Of a DNA stretch of 64,000 nucleotides, positions 1-6,630 are shown in pieces. Each line of letters opens with the position of its first letter. The first letter of the stretch is position 1. The notes beneath the pieces were generated by a model. The model was not told the origin of the DNA. It saw only the letters and a program-made list of their open reading frames with translations, and did no database searches. The stretch lies in contig JFLW01000041.1 of the NCBI GenBank assembly GCA_000635495.1, forward strand, positions 62,001-126,000, in the 5' to 3' direction. Position numbers and translations under genes: made by a program. The stretch is from Prochlorococcus sp. scB243_495K23 (GTDB lineage: Bacteria; Cyanobacteriota; Cyanobacteriia; PCC-6307; Cyanobiaceae).

Positions 1-1
1 T

Positions 2-319
2 CTTGGTTTATCAAGTTTTGCAGGATATAGATTATATTTGAAAAATAATTCTGAAAAAAAGCTTCAAGATGCTATTTATGCAGATGAAAGAGCTATAGAT
101 CTTGCTTGTAGATTTGGATACAGCATTCCAAATGCTTATAAAAGTCTTGGAGGCGCATTAAAGGAGTTAATAGAGAAGACACGAAAAAAGAAAAAAAGAA
201 GTTTCTTCGAAGATAGATTAGATGCTTTAAGAAAAAGTGCAGAAAAAGCAAGATCAGAATTATCTCAGCAAGAAGGCTCAGAAAAATCAGTTTCAAGTGA
301 AAATGTTTATGGACAATAA
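2..319 (+). CDS. C-terminal part of a conserved hypothetical protein (5' end outside window)
   Basis: The reading frame is open from the first base of the window, so the gene starts upstream. The visible 105 residues end in a basic, probably helical stretch (about residues 55-90) rich in Lys/Arg/Glu and then a Ser-rich tail. Its stop lies inside the start region of rsfS, so the two are probably cotranscribed. It may be the DUF3318-type protein I associate with this position in picocyanobacteria, but that is recall without a diagnostic motif. No function is assigned. Confidence 0.7.
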   Translation, partial: LGLSSFAGYRLYLKNNSEKKLQDAIYADERAIDLACRFGYSIPNAYKSLGGALKELIEKTRKKKKRSFFEDRLDALRKSAEKARSELSQQEGSEKSVSSENVYGQ

Positions 320-653
320 AAGTTTGGTTTTAATAGCAGCCAAAGCATGTGATGAAAAAAAGGCAAGAGATATAAAACTTATAAAAATTGACAAAGTATC
401 ATTTATAAGTGAATGGATTTTGATTGCAGAAGGATTATCTGATGTACAGGTTAGATCTATAACTAACTCTGTAGAGGGAGAGCTTAGAGAAAAGGCTAAG
501 ATTGAACCTATACGTAAAGAAGGGATTAACGAAGCGAAATGGGCTTTACTCGATTATGGTGATTTGATAGTAAATATTTTTCAACCAGAAATAAGAAAAT
601 ATTATGACCTTGAATCATTCTGGAGTAATGGAGATAATCTTTTATTTCCATAA
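303..653 (+). CDS. rsfS: Ribosomal silencing factor RsfS (Iojap family)
   Basis: The 116-residue protein shows the family pattern: AAKACDEKKARDI near the N-terminus, a VSFISEWILIAEG strand, VQVRSI, and the C-terminal block WALLDYGDLIVNIF followed by YYDLESFW. RsfS binds L14 (uL14) on the large ribosomal subunit and blocks subunit joining when translation must be reduced. The start is taken at 303 (309 is an alternative ATG). A further upstream ATG at 237 would add a basic stretch not typical of the family. It overlaps the previous gene by 17 bases. Confidence 0.9.
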   Translation: MFMDNKSLVLIAAKACDEKKARDIKLIKIDKVSFISEWILIAEGLSDVQVRSITNSVEGELREKAKIEPIRKEGINEAKWALLDYGDLIVNIFQPEIRKYYDLESFWSNGDNLLFP

Positions 654-662
654 TTTTACTTT

Positions 663-1157
663 ATGAATCAATCTAAATGCCCTGTCCCTAGAGAGCAGCA
701 ACCGACTAATGAATTCATAGAATTATCAAAATCTAAAATTTTTTCTTGGCCAAAAACGAAAAAGACACTAATTCTTATATTGATAAAGTTCTGGGTAGGA
801 GCTTTTGTTCTATTTCTTGTTATTTCTTCAGGTAGTGTATATTTCAAAACGTCCCTTTTAAAATATATTCTATTAAGTTTTTTTAGCAGCTTATCAATAC
901 CTCTTTTAATTTCAATAAGGTTATATCTAGGTTGGAATCATATATTTAATAGATTAATATCTGAAAAAGTCGAATATGAGGAGTCCGGTTGGTATGACGG
1001 CCAAGTATGGGAAAAGCCATTAGTTCTGAAAGAAAAAGAATCACTTATTGCCACAATTGAAGTAAAACCTATTTTAAAAAATTTAATTCAAATTTTTTCT
1101 ATTATTTCAGTCTTAGCTTTGTCTGGTATTTTAATTTTTCAATATAACAATTTATAA
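663..1157 (+). CDS. CGLD27-family (DUF1230) membrane protein
   Basis: The 164-residue protein starts with CPVPREQQPTNEF, has two adjacent hydrophobic segments (about residues 35-75), then VEYEESGWYDGQVWEKP and a closing hydrophobic segment (about 143-160). This is the signature of CGLD27/DUF1230, conserved in cyanobacteria, algae and plants. In plants the homologue has been linked to iron-limitation phenotypes; the biochemical role is unknown. It lies 9 bases after rsfS and directly abuts the asparaginase gene, suggesting one operon. Confidence 0.85.
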   Translation: MNQSKCPVPREQQPTNEFIELSKSKIFSWPKTKKTLILILIKFWVGAFVLFLVISSGSVYFKTSLLKYILLSFFSSLSIPLLISIRLYLGWNHIFNRLISEKVEYEESGWYDGQVWEKPLVLKEKESLIATIEVKPILKNLIQIFSIISVLALSGILIFQYNNL

Positions 1158-2123
1158 ATGAGTTCTAATTTCAAAAACCTCTACACTTCAAACAATCCTC
1201 CCTTACAGGCAACCTTAATGAGAGGATCAAATATTGAGTCGATCCACAAGATTCATGCTGTAATTACTGATAAAAAAGGGAGGGTTTTAATGTGCGCAGG
1301 AAATCCAGAATATAAAAGTTTCATAAGGTCAGCACTAAAACCTTTTCAAGCGATACCTTTCGTAAGTAGTGGGGCTGCATCAAAAATTAATAATGAATCA
1401 AAATCAATCGCTTTAGCATGCGGGTCACATAGTGGATCAAAACTTCATTCAAGAGAAGCATTCAAAATTTTATGGGAATATGACATTGACATTAATAATC
1501 TTAAATGTCCAAAATCAAAGACAAGTCCATTAGAACATAATTGTTCTGGTAAACATGCTGCTTTTTTAGCTACATGCAAAAAAATGAATTGGCCATTAGA
1601 TAGTTACCTAAAGGGGGATCATCCTCTTCAAAAAGAAATATTCAGAATTGTTTCTGAATTACTTGAAATCCCGTCATCTGAAATAAACGCAGAACGTGAT
1701 GATTGTGGTGCACCCACTCTTTACTTAAAACTATTAGAAATGTCGAGGTTATATTCACTTCTGAGTAGTTCTGAAAATGCTGAATTAGAGCAAATCAGTA
1801 GAGCTATGGCAATAAACCCAATAATGATAAGTGATAACAATAAATTTGATACAGAAATAATTAAAGCTTCTCATGGGAACGTCATAGGTAAAGGTGGAGC
1901 AGAGGGAATACAGTGTCTATGTAAAGTAAATGAAGGGATAGGCTTAGCTTTAAAAGTAGAAGACGGATCAAAAAGAGCAAAGCATGCTGTCAGTCTCCAC
2001 TTACTCAAACAGTTAGAGTGGATATCTGACTTAAGAATTCAAGACATCGAAGAAAAAGTTTTTAATTTTCCTGAAGGAGTGCGACTTGAAGTTAAAGGTA
2101 AAGTAAAATTCCAAGAATCCTAA
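1158..2123 (+). CDS. Type II L-asparaginase family protein (PF06089)
   Basis: The 321-residue protein matches the PF06089 asparaginase family: MRGSNIESIHKIHAVITD, the block ALACGSHSG, HNCSGKHAAFLATC, RDDCGAPT and GKGGAEG. Members are predicted to hydrolyse asparagine to aspartate and ammonia in the cytosol, and are unrelated to the EcAII and Ntn families. The start follows the stop of the CGLD27 gene with no gap. It is the last gene before the initiator tRNA that bounds the island. Confidence 0.85.
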   Translation: MSSNFKNLYTSNNPPLQATLMRGSNIESIHKIHAVITDKKGRVLMCAGNPEYKSFIRSALKPFQAIPFVSSGAASKINNESKSIALACGSHSGSKLHSREAFKILWEYDIDINNLKCPKSKTSPLEHNCSGKHAAFLATCKKMNWPLDSYLKGDHPLQKEIFRIVSELLEIPSSEINAERDDCGAPTLYLKLLEMSRLYSLLSSSENAELEQISRAMAINPIMISDNNKFDTEIIKASHGNVIGKGGAEGIQCLCKVNEGIGLALKVEDGSKRAKHAVSLHLLKQLEWISDLRIQDIEEKVFNFPEGVRLEVKGKVKFQES

Positions 2124-2167
2124 AAAACAGGAAAAATAACCCTTTCAGATGTATGCTATGTATATGA

Positions 2168-2244
<77 letters not shown>

Positions 2245-2249
2245 TTTTG

Positions 2250-2273
2250 AAGCAGCTTCACAGCTGCTTTTTT
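2250..2273 (+). terminator. Rho-independent terminator of tRNA-fMet
   Basis: AAGCAGC (2250-2256) pairs perfectly with GCTGCTT (2263-2269) around a 6-base loop and is followed by a T run. Nearly the same hairpin follows the partial tRNA copy near 10 kb. Confidence 0.9.
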
Positions 2274-2290
2274 AGTGTTTACAATTAGTT

Positions 2291-2509
2291 TCAGTGATTA
2301 AGAATATTATTAGAAATCGTCAGGAAATGAGATGATTCTGCAACTAAGTCTATACTATCAAACATTCCTACTAATCCCTTTGCAGAGATTGGATTTCCAC
2401 TCGGTCTTACAGCCAAAAAATCCTCAGTTACGTTAGGTATTAGAAAAGAAGAATCTTCACTGGTTGCATAACCATTAATTAAATCTTCTATGGCTTTAGT
2501 ATTTGACAT
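2291..2509 (-). pseudogene. 5' fragment of a DUF3804/SnoaL-like protein gene
   Basis: The 72-residue frame begins with MSNTKAIEDLINGYAT and continues in a convincing way to about residue 60 (RPSGNPISAKGLVGMFD). It then loses character and stops 18 bases from the tRNA terminator. From memory, picocyanobacterial homologues (DUF3804, an NTF2/SnoaL-like fold) are about 120-130 residues, so roughly the C-terminal half is missing. Truncation exactly at the island edge fits loss during integration or excision. Family naming is from recognition and moderately sure; a short functional protein cannot be excluded. Confidence 0.55.
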
Positions 2510-2510
2510 T

Positions 2511-2531
2511 AAAAAAGGAGCTAATTTCTCC
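2511..2531 (-). terminator. Terminator-like hairpin on the minus strand
   Basis: GGAG (2517-2520) pairs with CTCC (2528-2531). Read on the minus strand it is followed by six T. It sits just upstream of the DUF3804 fragment, with no minus-strand gene left above it. The same arrangement next to the AGATCGACT motif occurs at 7449-7498, suggesting the 3' end of a lost gene. Confidence 0.5.
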
Positions 2532-2535
2532 TTAG

Positions 2536-2556
2536 TTTAGATCGACTTTCAATTGA
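2536..2556. repeat. AGATCGACT motif, copy 1
   Basis: The plus strand reads TTTAGATCGACTTTCAATTG. It is one of six copies in the island (others near 5853, 6058, 6423, 7476 and 9297). Three copies adjoin a short GGAG/CTCC-type hairpin. I did not see it outside the island. Confidence 0.6.
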
Positions 2557-2698
2557 AGTCTTATAAAACTACTTGACCTAAACCTTTAAAAAATTTTGCG
2601 CAGATACACAATAAAATACAATTATGTAACAGTAACGTATAGATTTAATATAAATACAAGTATATGTGACTAATTTCTTTACATTAATTAATATTAAT

Positions 2699-2716
2699 GT
2701 TACATTAGTTTACATA
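2699..2716 (+). promoter_or_regulatory. HLR1-type element (RpaB site) upstream of an hli cluster
   Basis: GTTACATT-AG-TTTACATA is two direct octamers separated by 2 bases. It fits the published HLR1 consensus (G/T)TTACA(T/A)(T/A)-NN-(G/T)TTACA(T/A)(T/A), bound by the response regulator RpaB in cyanobacteria. It lies 18 bases before the ATG of the first hli gene. A nearly identical element precedes the hli gene at 5494. High-light control is therefore likely. Confidence 0.7.
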
Positions 2717-2733
2717 AATTACTTTTTATAAAA

Positions 2734-2841
2734 ATGACCCCAGAAGCAGAAAGATTTAACGGTTGGGCAGCAATGCTCGGTTTCGTTGCAGCTGTTGGCG
2801 CATACGTAACAACTGGTCAAATTATTCCTGGTTGGTTCTAA
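2734..2841 (+). CDS. hli: High-light-inducible protein (HLIP), 35 aa
   Basis: The protein starts MTPEAERFNGWAAMLGF and ends TTGQIIPGWF, a single-helix chlorophyll a/b-binding-like protein for photoprotection of photosystems and pigment biosynthesis. The helix keeps ERFNG and the TGQIIPG tail, but the usual Arg of the NGR motif is Trp. The next hli gene starts at the last base of its stop codon (TAATG), so the two are translationally coupled. It is preceded by an HLR1 element. Confidence 0.9.
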   Translation: MTPEAERFNGWAAMLGFVAAVGAYVTTGQIIPGWF

Positions 2842-2975
2842 TGAAAAACACAAAAACAGTTGAGAAGGAAAAGGTTATAGCTGAGAAGCTTAACGGCAGA
2901 TTTGCAATGATGGGCTTTATTGCTCTTGTTGGCGCTTATCTAACAACAGGTCAAATTATTCCAGGCTTTGTGTAA
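2841..2975 (+). CDS. hli: High-light-inducible protein (HLIP), 44 aa
   Basis: The charged N-terminus (KTVEKEKVIAEK) is followed by the canonical EKLNGRFAMMGF helix and TTGQIIPGFV tail. It overlaps by one base both the preceding hli gene and the following microprotein gene. The protein is nearly identical to the HLIP at 5494-5649 in its last 36 residues, indicating duplication within the island. Confidence 0.92.
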   Translation: MKNTKTVEKEKVIAEKLNGRFAMMGFIALVGAYLTTGQIIPGFV

Positions 2976-3157
2976 TGCTCGAGGCAGGAATTAACACTTG
3001 GATTAACACTATACTTTTTCCTTTTATGCCAGTCATAACAGTATTTCTTGTTAGTGCATTAATGTTGAGTGATTTGTCATGGAATGATGATGATGACGAT
3101 GATGATGGCGGTGGATTAATCTCCCCGGTATATAACTACGTTCCCCAAGGAGCTTAG
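2975..3157 (+). CDS. Small membrane protein with an acidic Asp run, 60 aa
   Basis: One transmembrane segment (about residues 12-33) is followed by SWN, seven Asp and three Gly, then ISPVYNYVPQGA. It starts at the last base of the hli stop codon, so it is coupled to the HLIP genes. A related design (one TM segment, FGDDDDD and a short tail) is found in the broken gene at 7892-8041. Function unknown; co-occurrence with HLIPs suggests a thylakoid-associated stress role, which is inference. Confidence 0.75.
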   Translation: MLEAGINTWINTILFPFMPVITVFLVSALMLSDLSWNDDDDDDDGGGLISPVYNYVPQGA

Positions 3158-3172
3158 AGGATATATATCAAA

Positions 3173-3286
3173 ATGGTTTTCATCTCATCTTTATTTAACT
3201 CAGTCCCTTCAAGTGCTAAAGACCTTTTAGAGTTTGGTTTCTTTCTTACTGTGGGTTTTACAGCAGGAAAAGTAGGACTCTTATGA
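3173..3286 (+). CDS. Small hydrophobic protein, 37 aa
   Basis: An intact frame starts MVFISSLFNSVPSS and has a hydrophobic C-terminal half (about residues 20-37). It lies 15 bases after the preceding gene and overlaps the next start by 4 bases (ATGA), which supports translation. I do not recognise a family. Confidence 0.6.
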   Translation: MVFISSLFNSVPSSAKDLLEFGFFLTVGFTAGKVGLL

Positions 3287-3369
3287 AAACATATCTAATT
3301 GCCATATCACTATTTGGCATCGCAATAATAACAACTGCGATAGCACCAAGTATTGCTTACGCACTATAA
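3283..3369 (+). CDS. Small single-TM protein, 28 aa
   Basis: The frame MKTYLIAISLFGIAIITTAI is almost wholly hydrophobic and overlaps the preceding stop by 4 bases. Length, hydrophobicity and position recall the other one-helix proteins of the hli clusters. Function unknown. Confidence 0.55.
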   Translation: MKTYLIAISLFGIAIITTAIAPSIAYAL

Positions 3370-3404
3370 AAATTTATTCACTCTTATTAACAATCAATTA
3401 AAAA

Positions 3405-3533
3405 ATGGAAAACTCAAAACCAACTTATTGGCAAAATGCCGAGAGAACCAATGGAAGAATGGCAATGATGGGTTTATTCGCATTGGTTGTAAACTACGGT
3501 CTTTTTGGCTGGATCATCCCAGGTATTTTTTAA
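3405..3533 (+). CDS. hli: High-light-inducible protein (HLIP), 42 aa
   Basis: The helix shows NAERTNGRMAMMGLF with the conserved E, N and R, followed by VNYGLFGWIIPGIF. The C-terminal half departs from the TTGQIIPG form of its neighbours. It lies 35 bases after the preceding microprotein gene, probably in the same HLR1-controlled cluster, and is followed by another one-helix gene after one base. Confidence 0.9.
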   Translation: MENSKPTYWQNAERTNGRMAMMGLFALVVNYGLFGWIIPGIF

Positions 3534-3534
3534 A

Positions 3535-3627
3535 ATGAATATAGATATTTTCTTAATCTCTTTCTTTACATATCTATTAGTGCCAGTGGTAATGGTTGCT
3601 AAGGGTAGAAAAAATAAGGTATTTTAA
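3535..3627 (+). CDS. Small single-TM protein, 30 aa
   Basis: The frame starts MNIDIFLISFFTYLLVP with a basic tail (KGRKNK). It begins one base after the hli stop and is followed one base later by the next ATG. No family is recognised; the tight spacing is the main support. Confidence 0.6.
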   Translation: MNIDIFLISFFTYLLVPVVMVAKGRKNKVF

Positions 3628-3628
3628 A

Positions 3629-3805
3629 ATGTCTTATTTCGCAAAAAATAATTATATAAAATATGACGAATGGTTTGATGAGAATATTTCTCCACTTGAT
3701 TTAAAATTTTATTACGAAGAAAAACGATTCTCAAATACTCTTCATGAAAAATTTTATTTATTGTCAACCTCAAAAATATTTATTGGGGGTTCTGAAAAAA
3801 AATGA
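3629..3805 (+). CDS. Hypothetical protein, 58 aa
   Basis: The start at 3629 is one base after the preceding stop; an upstream TTG at 3596 would overlap that gene. The protein is soluble-looking, rich in aromatic and charged residues (YIKYDEWFDENISPLDLKFY). It is the last gene of the first hli cluster. No family is recognised. Confidence 0.6.
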   Translation: MSYFAKNNYIKYDEWFDENISPLDLKFYYEEKRFSNTLHEKFYLLSTSKIFIGGSEKK

Positions 3806-3891
3806 TTAATATAAAATATTTTTTTTTAATTAATGCTCCTAATAATAATTAAAGAAAAATAAGGTAAGTGCTTATTTTATCCACAAAAAAA

Positions 3892-3947
3892 GGACGTAAG
3901 ATACGTCCGATTAAAAGCTTGATAATCCCCATCACCCAGCCTTTTTA
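3892..3947 (+). other. Hairpin plus CCCCATCACC-type 3' element
   Basis: GGACGT (3892-3897) and ACGTCC (3903-3908) form a 6-bp stem. CCCCATCACCCAGCC then T5 follows at 3927-3946. The same CCCCATCACC-to-T-run module recurs at 4039-4073 and 14335-14374. It could be the end of the hli cluster transcript or a small RNA end. Confidence 0.4.
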
Positions 3948-3989
3948 AAATAATAGCACTACATATGGTGTTTGTATGTAATAAATTTT

Positions 3990-4074
3990 ACCTATTGATG
4001 GGGTTGTAAGTTTCCATTTATTTTGTCATGATAGAAATCCCCATCACCTAGGCTCGCAAGAGTCTTTTTTTTTG
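3990..4074 (+). ncRNA. Candidate small RNA with CCCCATCACC/GNRA terminator
   Basis: GATGGGG (3997-4003) can pair at distance with CCCCATC (4039-4045). A terminator follows: GGCTC-GCAA-GAGTC with a GNRA loop, then nine T. There is no reading frame of note. The architecture resembles the element at 14268-14374. A relation to known Prochlorococcus small RNAs is possible but I cannot name one. Confidence 0.45.
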
Positions 4075-4199
4075 CTTGTAATAACAAATAAGTGAAGGAT
4101 TGAAAAAACAACAAAAGAAACATATAACAGTCTTTCTAGATACACAATAATTCCATCACAAAGTATTAGTATGCCTTTACTGAAGTTAAGGTATTTAAT

Positions 4200-4453
4200 A
4201 TGTCACTAAAAAATCAAACTAATGGTATTTATCCATGGGATTATCAAATAGGAGATGATAATTTCCAATTTGAGCCTTGGATTCTAAGGAAAGGAAAGGA
4301 ATATGTAACTATTGAGAAAAACATAGATAACAAAGGATTTTTTATATACAAAAGAATGAAGAAAAACGTCTTTCTCTTAACGCTTTACAAACAAAATCTA
4401 CATTTAATCAACTAATGAATTTTGGATATAAGCTACGAAAAAGTAAGTTCTAA
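4200..4453 (+). pseudogene. Hypothetical protein gene with a poly-T frameshift
   Basis: The first frame (from ATG 4200) gives 71 residues. After the T run at 4338-4343 the second frame reads sensibly for a further 35 codons (QKNEEKRLSLNALQ to NFGYKLRKSKF, stop 4451-4453), while the first frame becomes basic and hydrophobic. One extra T would join them into a protein of about 84 residues. A real frameshift, a homopolymer sequencing error or slippage at T6 are the options. No family is recognised. Confidence 0.5.
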
Positions 4454-4492
4454 TTTTCTAAAACTACATTTTATTGTGATATAACTTGGATT

Positions 4493-4612
4493 TTAGATTA
4501 TTAATAAGAATCGGAGTCCTAACGGTAACCACAGACATAGAAGCATCAATAGTAAAAGTGTAATAGTATGCACATTTGGAATGTAATGCTCTTTAAAAAC
4601 TTTAGTCTTCAT
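4493..4612 (-). CDS. Small single-TM protein, 39 aa
   Basis: The frame starts MKTKVFKEHYIPNVHTITLL and is strongly hydrophobic from residue 16. It begins 3 bases after the stop of the small gene at 4616-4705. The pair looks like a two-gene microprotein unit on the minus strand. Function unknown. Confidence 0.5.
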   Translation of the reverse strand: MKTKVFKEHYIPNVHTITLLLLMLLCLWLPLGLRFLLII

Positions 4613-4615
4613 GAC

Positions 4616-4705
4616 CTATCTAGCTTTCTTTAATTTTATCTCTCTTCTAATTAGTAAAGCTATAACAATTACACACATATTCATTAGAAATACGTCTAAT
4701 GGCAT
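4616..4705 (-). CDS. Small single-TM protein, 29 aa
   Basis: The frame starts MPLDVFLMNMCVIVIALLI and ends in a basic tail (RREIKLKKAR), the usual layout of a one-helix protein with a cytoplasmic C-terminus. It lies directly upstream of the 39-aa gene. No family is recognised. Confidence 0.4.
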   Translation of the reverse strand: MPLDVFLMNMCVIVIALLIRREIKLKKAR

Positions 4706-4874
4706 TAAATAAAAATGTATTTACTTAATTGATAGCAAGAATGCTAGTCTGCAAATATTAAGATTTCTCGATTCGAACGACTCATCAAAATGAGTAAATT
4801 TACTAACTGACAAATTATTTTTTTTACTTATTATTAAAAATAACTTAAGAAAAATTTAAGTAAAGGTTAACATT

Positions 4875-5105
4875 ATGGCAAAATCAAAAGTAAAGGGGGG
4901 GAAAGCTATTTTATCTCCAAAAACTCCAGCTATTCTGGCAGATGGAGTTATCCAGTTCAGCACAATCGTAACTTCTATCACACTTGTTTTTTTAACAGTT
5001 GGATTTTATTCGGCTTCTAATCAAGCTAATAATTTAAACAAAAACTTAGAAAGAATTACTTCACAAAATTCAGAATTTATTAGCTCTGGAAAGTATTGCG
5101 ACTAA
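4875..5105 (+). CDS. Hypothetical membrane protein, 76 aa
   Basis: A basic N-terminus (MAKSKVKGGKAILSPKTP) leads into one transmembrane segment (about residues 28-48) and a polar tail with Asn/Gln. It is a lone gene in the island with about 170 bases of AT-rich sequence upstream. Function unknown. Confidence 0.65.
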   Translation: MAKSKVKGGKAILSPKTPAILADGVIQFSTIVTSITLVFLTVGFYSASNQANNLNKNLERITSQNSEFISSGKYCD

Positions 5106-5159
5106 GATCTTTAAAAAAATTAAAGAAGATATAAACGAGTCCTTTTAAAAATCCAGTTC

Positions 5160-5215
5160 ATCCCCATTATCTAACCTCGCAAGGGTATTTTCTTGCCCAA
5201 AAATAGGGAGGTTTC
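5160..5215 (+). other. Diverged CCCCAT-type 3' element
   Basis: TCCCCATTATCTAACCTCGC (5161-5180), then AAGGGT and a T stretch, resembles the 4039-4073 element base by base at the start (CCCCAT, CTCGCAAG) with substitutions in the stem. It may be the decayed 3' end of another small RNA or of the gene before it. Confidence 0.35.
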
Positions 5216-5281
5216 GTTATCTTAAAAAATTTTTAAACTTTCCTTATCTTATGATCTTAAATAAAAGGCTATAAATACATT

Positions 5282-5321
5282 GCGGACTAAGGTCCATAAA
5301 CTCCACGTAGGATTAGTCCGC
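5282..5321 (+). other. Strong 9-bp hairpin in a gene-free stretch
   Basis: GCGGACTAA (5282-5290) pairs perfectly with TTAGTCCGC (5313-5321), with a possible inner stem (GGTCC/GGA). It is unusually GC-rich for this genome and has no T run, so it is not an ordinary terminator. It stands 172 bases before an hli gene, in the stretch 5106-5459 that has no gene. It may be a leader or small RNA. Confidence 0.4.
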
Positions 5322-5459
5322 TTCTGAAAGGGAAAATTTTTGAAAGGGTAATTACATAAAGGATATTGATGAATTTGTCTCATAACTGTGACAGATTGTT
5401 TTAGTTTATTTAAAATTTAAGATAAATAGTAATATTACTTTACAGTAAGTAATATAAAT

Positions 5460-5477
5460 GTTACATTTGTTTACATA
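5460..5477 (+). promoter_or_regulatory. HLR1-type element (RpaB site) upstream of hli
   Basis: GTTACATT-TG-TTTACATA fits the HLR1 consensus in both octamers and the 2-base spacer. It lies 16 bases before the ATG of the hli gene at 5494. It is almost the same as the element at 2699-2716, so the promoter was probably duplicated with the gene. Confidence 0.7.
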
Positions 5478-5493
5478 GGATTCCATTTTTCTT

Positions 5494-5649
5494 ATGAACT
5501 CAAAAAAAGTTAAAGTTCTCGAAACAAAAACAGTTGAGAAGGAAAAAGTTGTTGCTGAAAAGCTCAATGGCAGATTTGCCATGATTGGTTTCATAGCTGC
5601 TATTGGTGCTTACTTAACAACAGGTCAAATTATTCCTGGGTTCGTCTAA
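5494..5649 (+). CDS. hli: High-light-inducible protein (HLIP), 51 aa
   Basis: The 15-residue N-terminus rich in Lys/Glu leads to EKLNGRFAMIGF and TTGQIIPGFV. It is a close paralogue of the HLIP at 2841-2975. The stop is followed immediately by the ATG of a one-helix protein gene, forming a two-gene operon behind an HLR1 element. Confidence 0.92.
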   Translation: MNSKKVKVLETKTVEKEKVVAEKLNGRFAMIGFIAAIGAYLTTGQIIPGFV

Positions 5650-5760
5650 ATGGACTTTATTTCTAAACGCCAAGGATATGTTCCTTTTAAGGTAGTTCCT
5701 TACATTTTCTTTATTTCTGTAATTTTAAGTATCACTACAGCAACTGAAGTGTTCGTATAA
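5650..5760 (+). CDS. KVVPYIF-type one-helix protein, 36 aa
   Basis: The protein starts MDFISKRQGYVPFKVVPYIF and then has a hydrophobic helix. It shares the pattern Y-x-P-(F/L)-K-V-V-P-Y-I-F and the helix with the 33-residue protein at 45987-46088. It is placed directly after an hli stop codon, so it is made together with the HLIP. Function unknown; a partner of HLIP in the thylakoid membrane is a guess from context. Confidence 0.7.
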   Translation: MDFISKRQGYVPFKVVPYIFFISVILSITTATEVFV

Positions 5761-5852
5761 ATTTTCAACAAACATATTCATGAGAGCTTGCTTCTAGAAA
5801 TATAATCGAGCTTTTTTTTCTTTCTGTGATGAGTAGTGTGTTCATAAAAAAG

Positions 5853-5872
5853 TTTAGATTGACTATCAATCA
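5853..5872. repeat. AGATCGACT motif, copy 2 (diverged)
   Basis: The plus strand reads TTTAGATTGACTATCAATCA, with one change in the core. It is in a gene-free stretch after the hli operon. Confidence 0.45.
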
Positions 5873-5920
5873 AAAAAGTTAGAACAAGAATTATTAGCTA
5901 TTAATAAATAAAGGATACTA

Positions 5921-6079
5921 ATGAAGCTAAAAATCAATATAAATTTTATAGAAAAATATTTAGCTTATTTAATAAACGATTTTGAATATAAGCGGATTAC
6001 AAAAAAATTAAAAAAATATGATTTAATGGCGGACGTTGACGATCAAAGATTTCATCATTTTAGATCGACTGTTAATTAA
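5921..6079 (+). CDS. Hypothetical protein, 52 aa
   Basis: The frame starts MKLKININFIEKYLAYLIND, is basic in the middle, and ends DDQRFHHFRSTVN. Its last codons and stop are formed by a copy of the AGATCGACT motif (6058-6079). It is preceded by AAGGA 9 bases before the ATG. No family is recognised. Confidence 0.5.
   Translation: MKLKININFIEKYLAYLINDFEYKRITKKLKKYDLMADVDDQRFHHFRSTVN
6058..6079. repeat. AGATCGACT motif, copy 3
   Basis: TTTTAGATCGACTGTTAATT encodes the C-terminal FRSTVN of the 52-aa protein. Other copies could encode the same peptide but lie outside recognisable genes. Confidence 0.55.
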
Positions 6080-6162
6080 TTATTTCCCTTAATAACAACT
6101 TAATATAAGTAATTATCAAATTAAATTTATGCTTAAATATTTCAGTTCTCATTAACTTACAA

Positions 6163-6381
6163 ATGTATTATTCAGAAACTAAAGTGATAATGGGTGGTCT
6201 AGCCCATGTTCCAATATTAATCTTCATAGTAAATTTTATTAAAGGAAAGTTTGAATCTATAGCATCAAAAGTAGTTGAAGTTAAAGCGGAAGAGCCAAAG
6301 GTAAAATTAGTTGAAGTTAAAGAAGAGGAAGTAAAAGCTGAAGAGGTAAACGCAAGTGAAGTTAAAGAAGAAGCAGAATAA
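6163..6381 (+). CDS. Small membrane protein with a Lys/Glu/Val repeat tail, 72 aa
   Basis: A short hydrophobic segment (about residues 9-26) is followed by a tail built from VEVKAEE-like repeats (about residues 37-72). The tail is compositionally like that of the TatA/B-like protein at 34618-34914, but the N-terminus lacks the TatA GPKR motif. A hairpin (GAGG/CCTC) and an AGATCGACT copy follow. Function unknown. Confidence 0.65.
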   Translation: MYYSETKVIMGGLAHVPILIFIVNFIKGKFESIASKVVEVKAEEPKVKLVEVKEEEVKAEEVNASEVKEEAE

Positions 6382-6422
6382 CAGGAAGAAATAATTAAGA
6401 AAGAGGTTTTAATCCCTCTACG

Positions 6423-6444
6423 TTAGATCGACTTTAAATCAATT
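6423..6444. repeat. AGATCGACT motif, copy 4
   Basis: TTAGATCGACTTTAAATCAA lies next to a short GAGG/CCTC hairpin (about 6402-6419). This is the same motif-plus-hairpin arrangement as at 2511-2556 and 7449-7498. Confidence 0.5.
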
Positions 6445-6486
6445 AAAAGTGCGAATAAAGTGTGAATAGAAAAATTTTTTTTAAAA

Positions 6487-6630
6487 TTACCTTTTATAGA
6501 TAAATCTTTGTATGTCTTCGAATAGATTAGATTTTGATTTAAAAAATCCATTACTTTTTAAATAAGATTTTCCTTTTTCTATATTTTCAATTCTTTTTTC
6601 ATAAGAATTTTCATCTAAATTTTTTTGCAT
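6487..6630 (-). CDS. Hypothetical protein, 47 aa
   Basis: The frame starts MQKNLDENSYEKRIENIEKG, is strongly charged and probably helical, and ends FEDIQRFIYKR. It is intact and uses codons typical of the genome. It stands alone, with no recognised family. The 265 bases between it and the next hli gene hold no gene I can support. Confidence 0.5.
   Translation of the reverse strand: MQKNLDENSYEKRIENIEKGKSYLKSNGFFKSKSNLFEDIQRFIYKR

Noticed and set aside
3890-4080. CRISPR-like or IS-like interpretation of the repeated CCCCATCACC sequences
   Set aside because: The copies have unequal spacing, no spacer structure, no terminal inverted repeats and no transposase or cas gene. They read as transcript ends.
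2598-4150. AGATACACAATAA repeated at about 2594 and 4136
   Set aside because: Thirteen bases of AT-rich sequence with no matching flanks could recur by chance in a genome of this composition.
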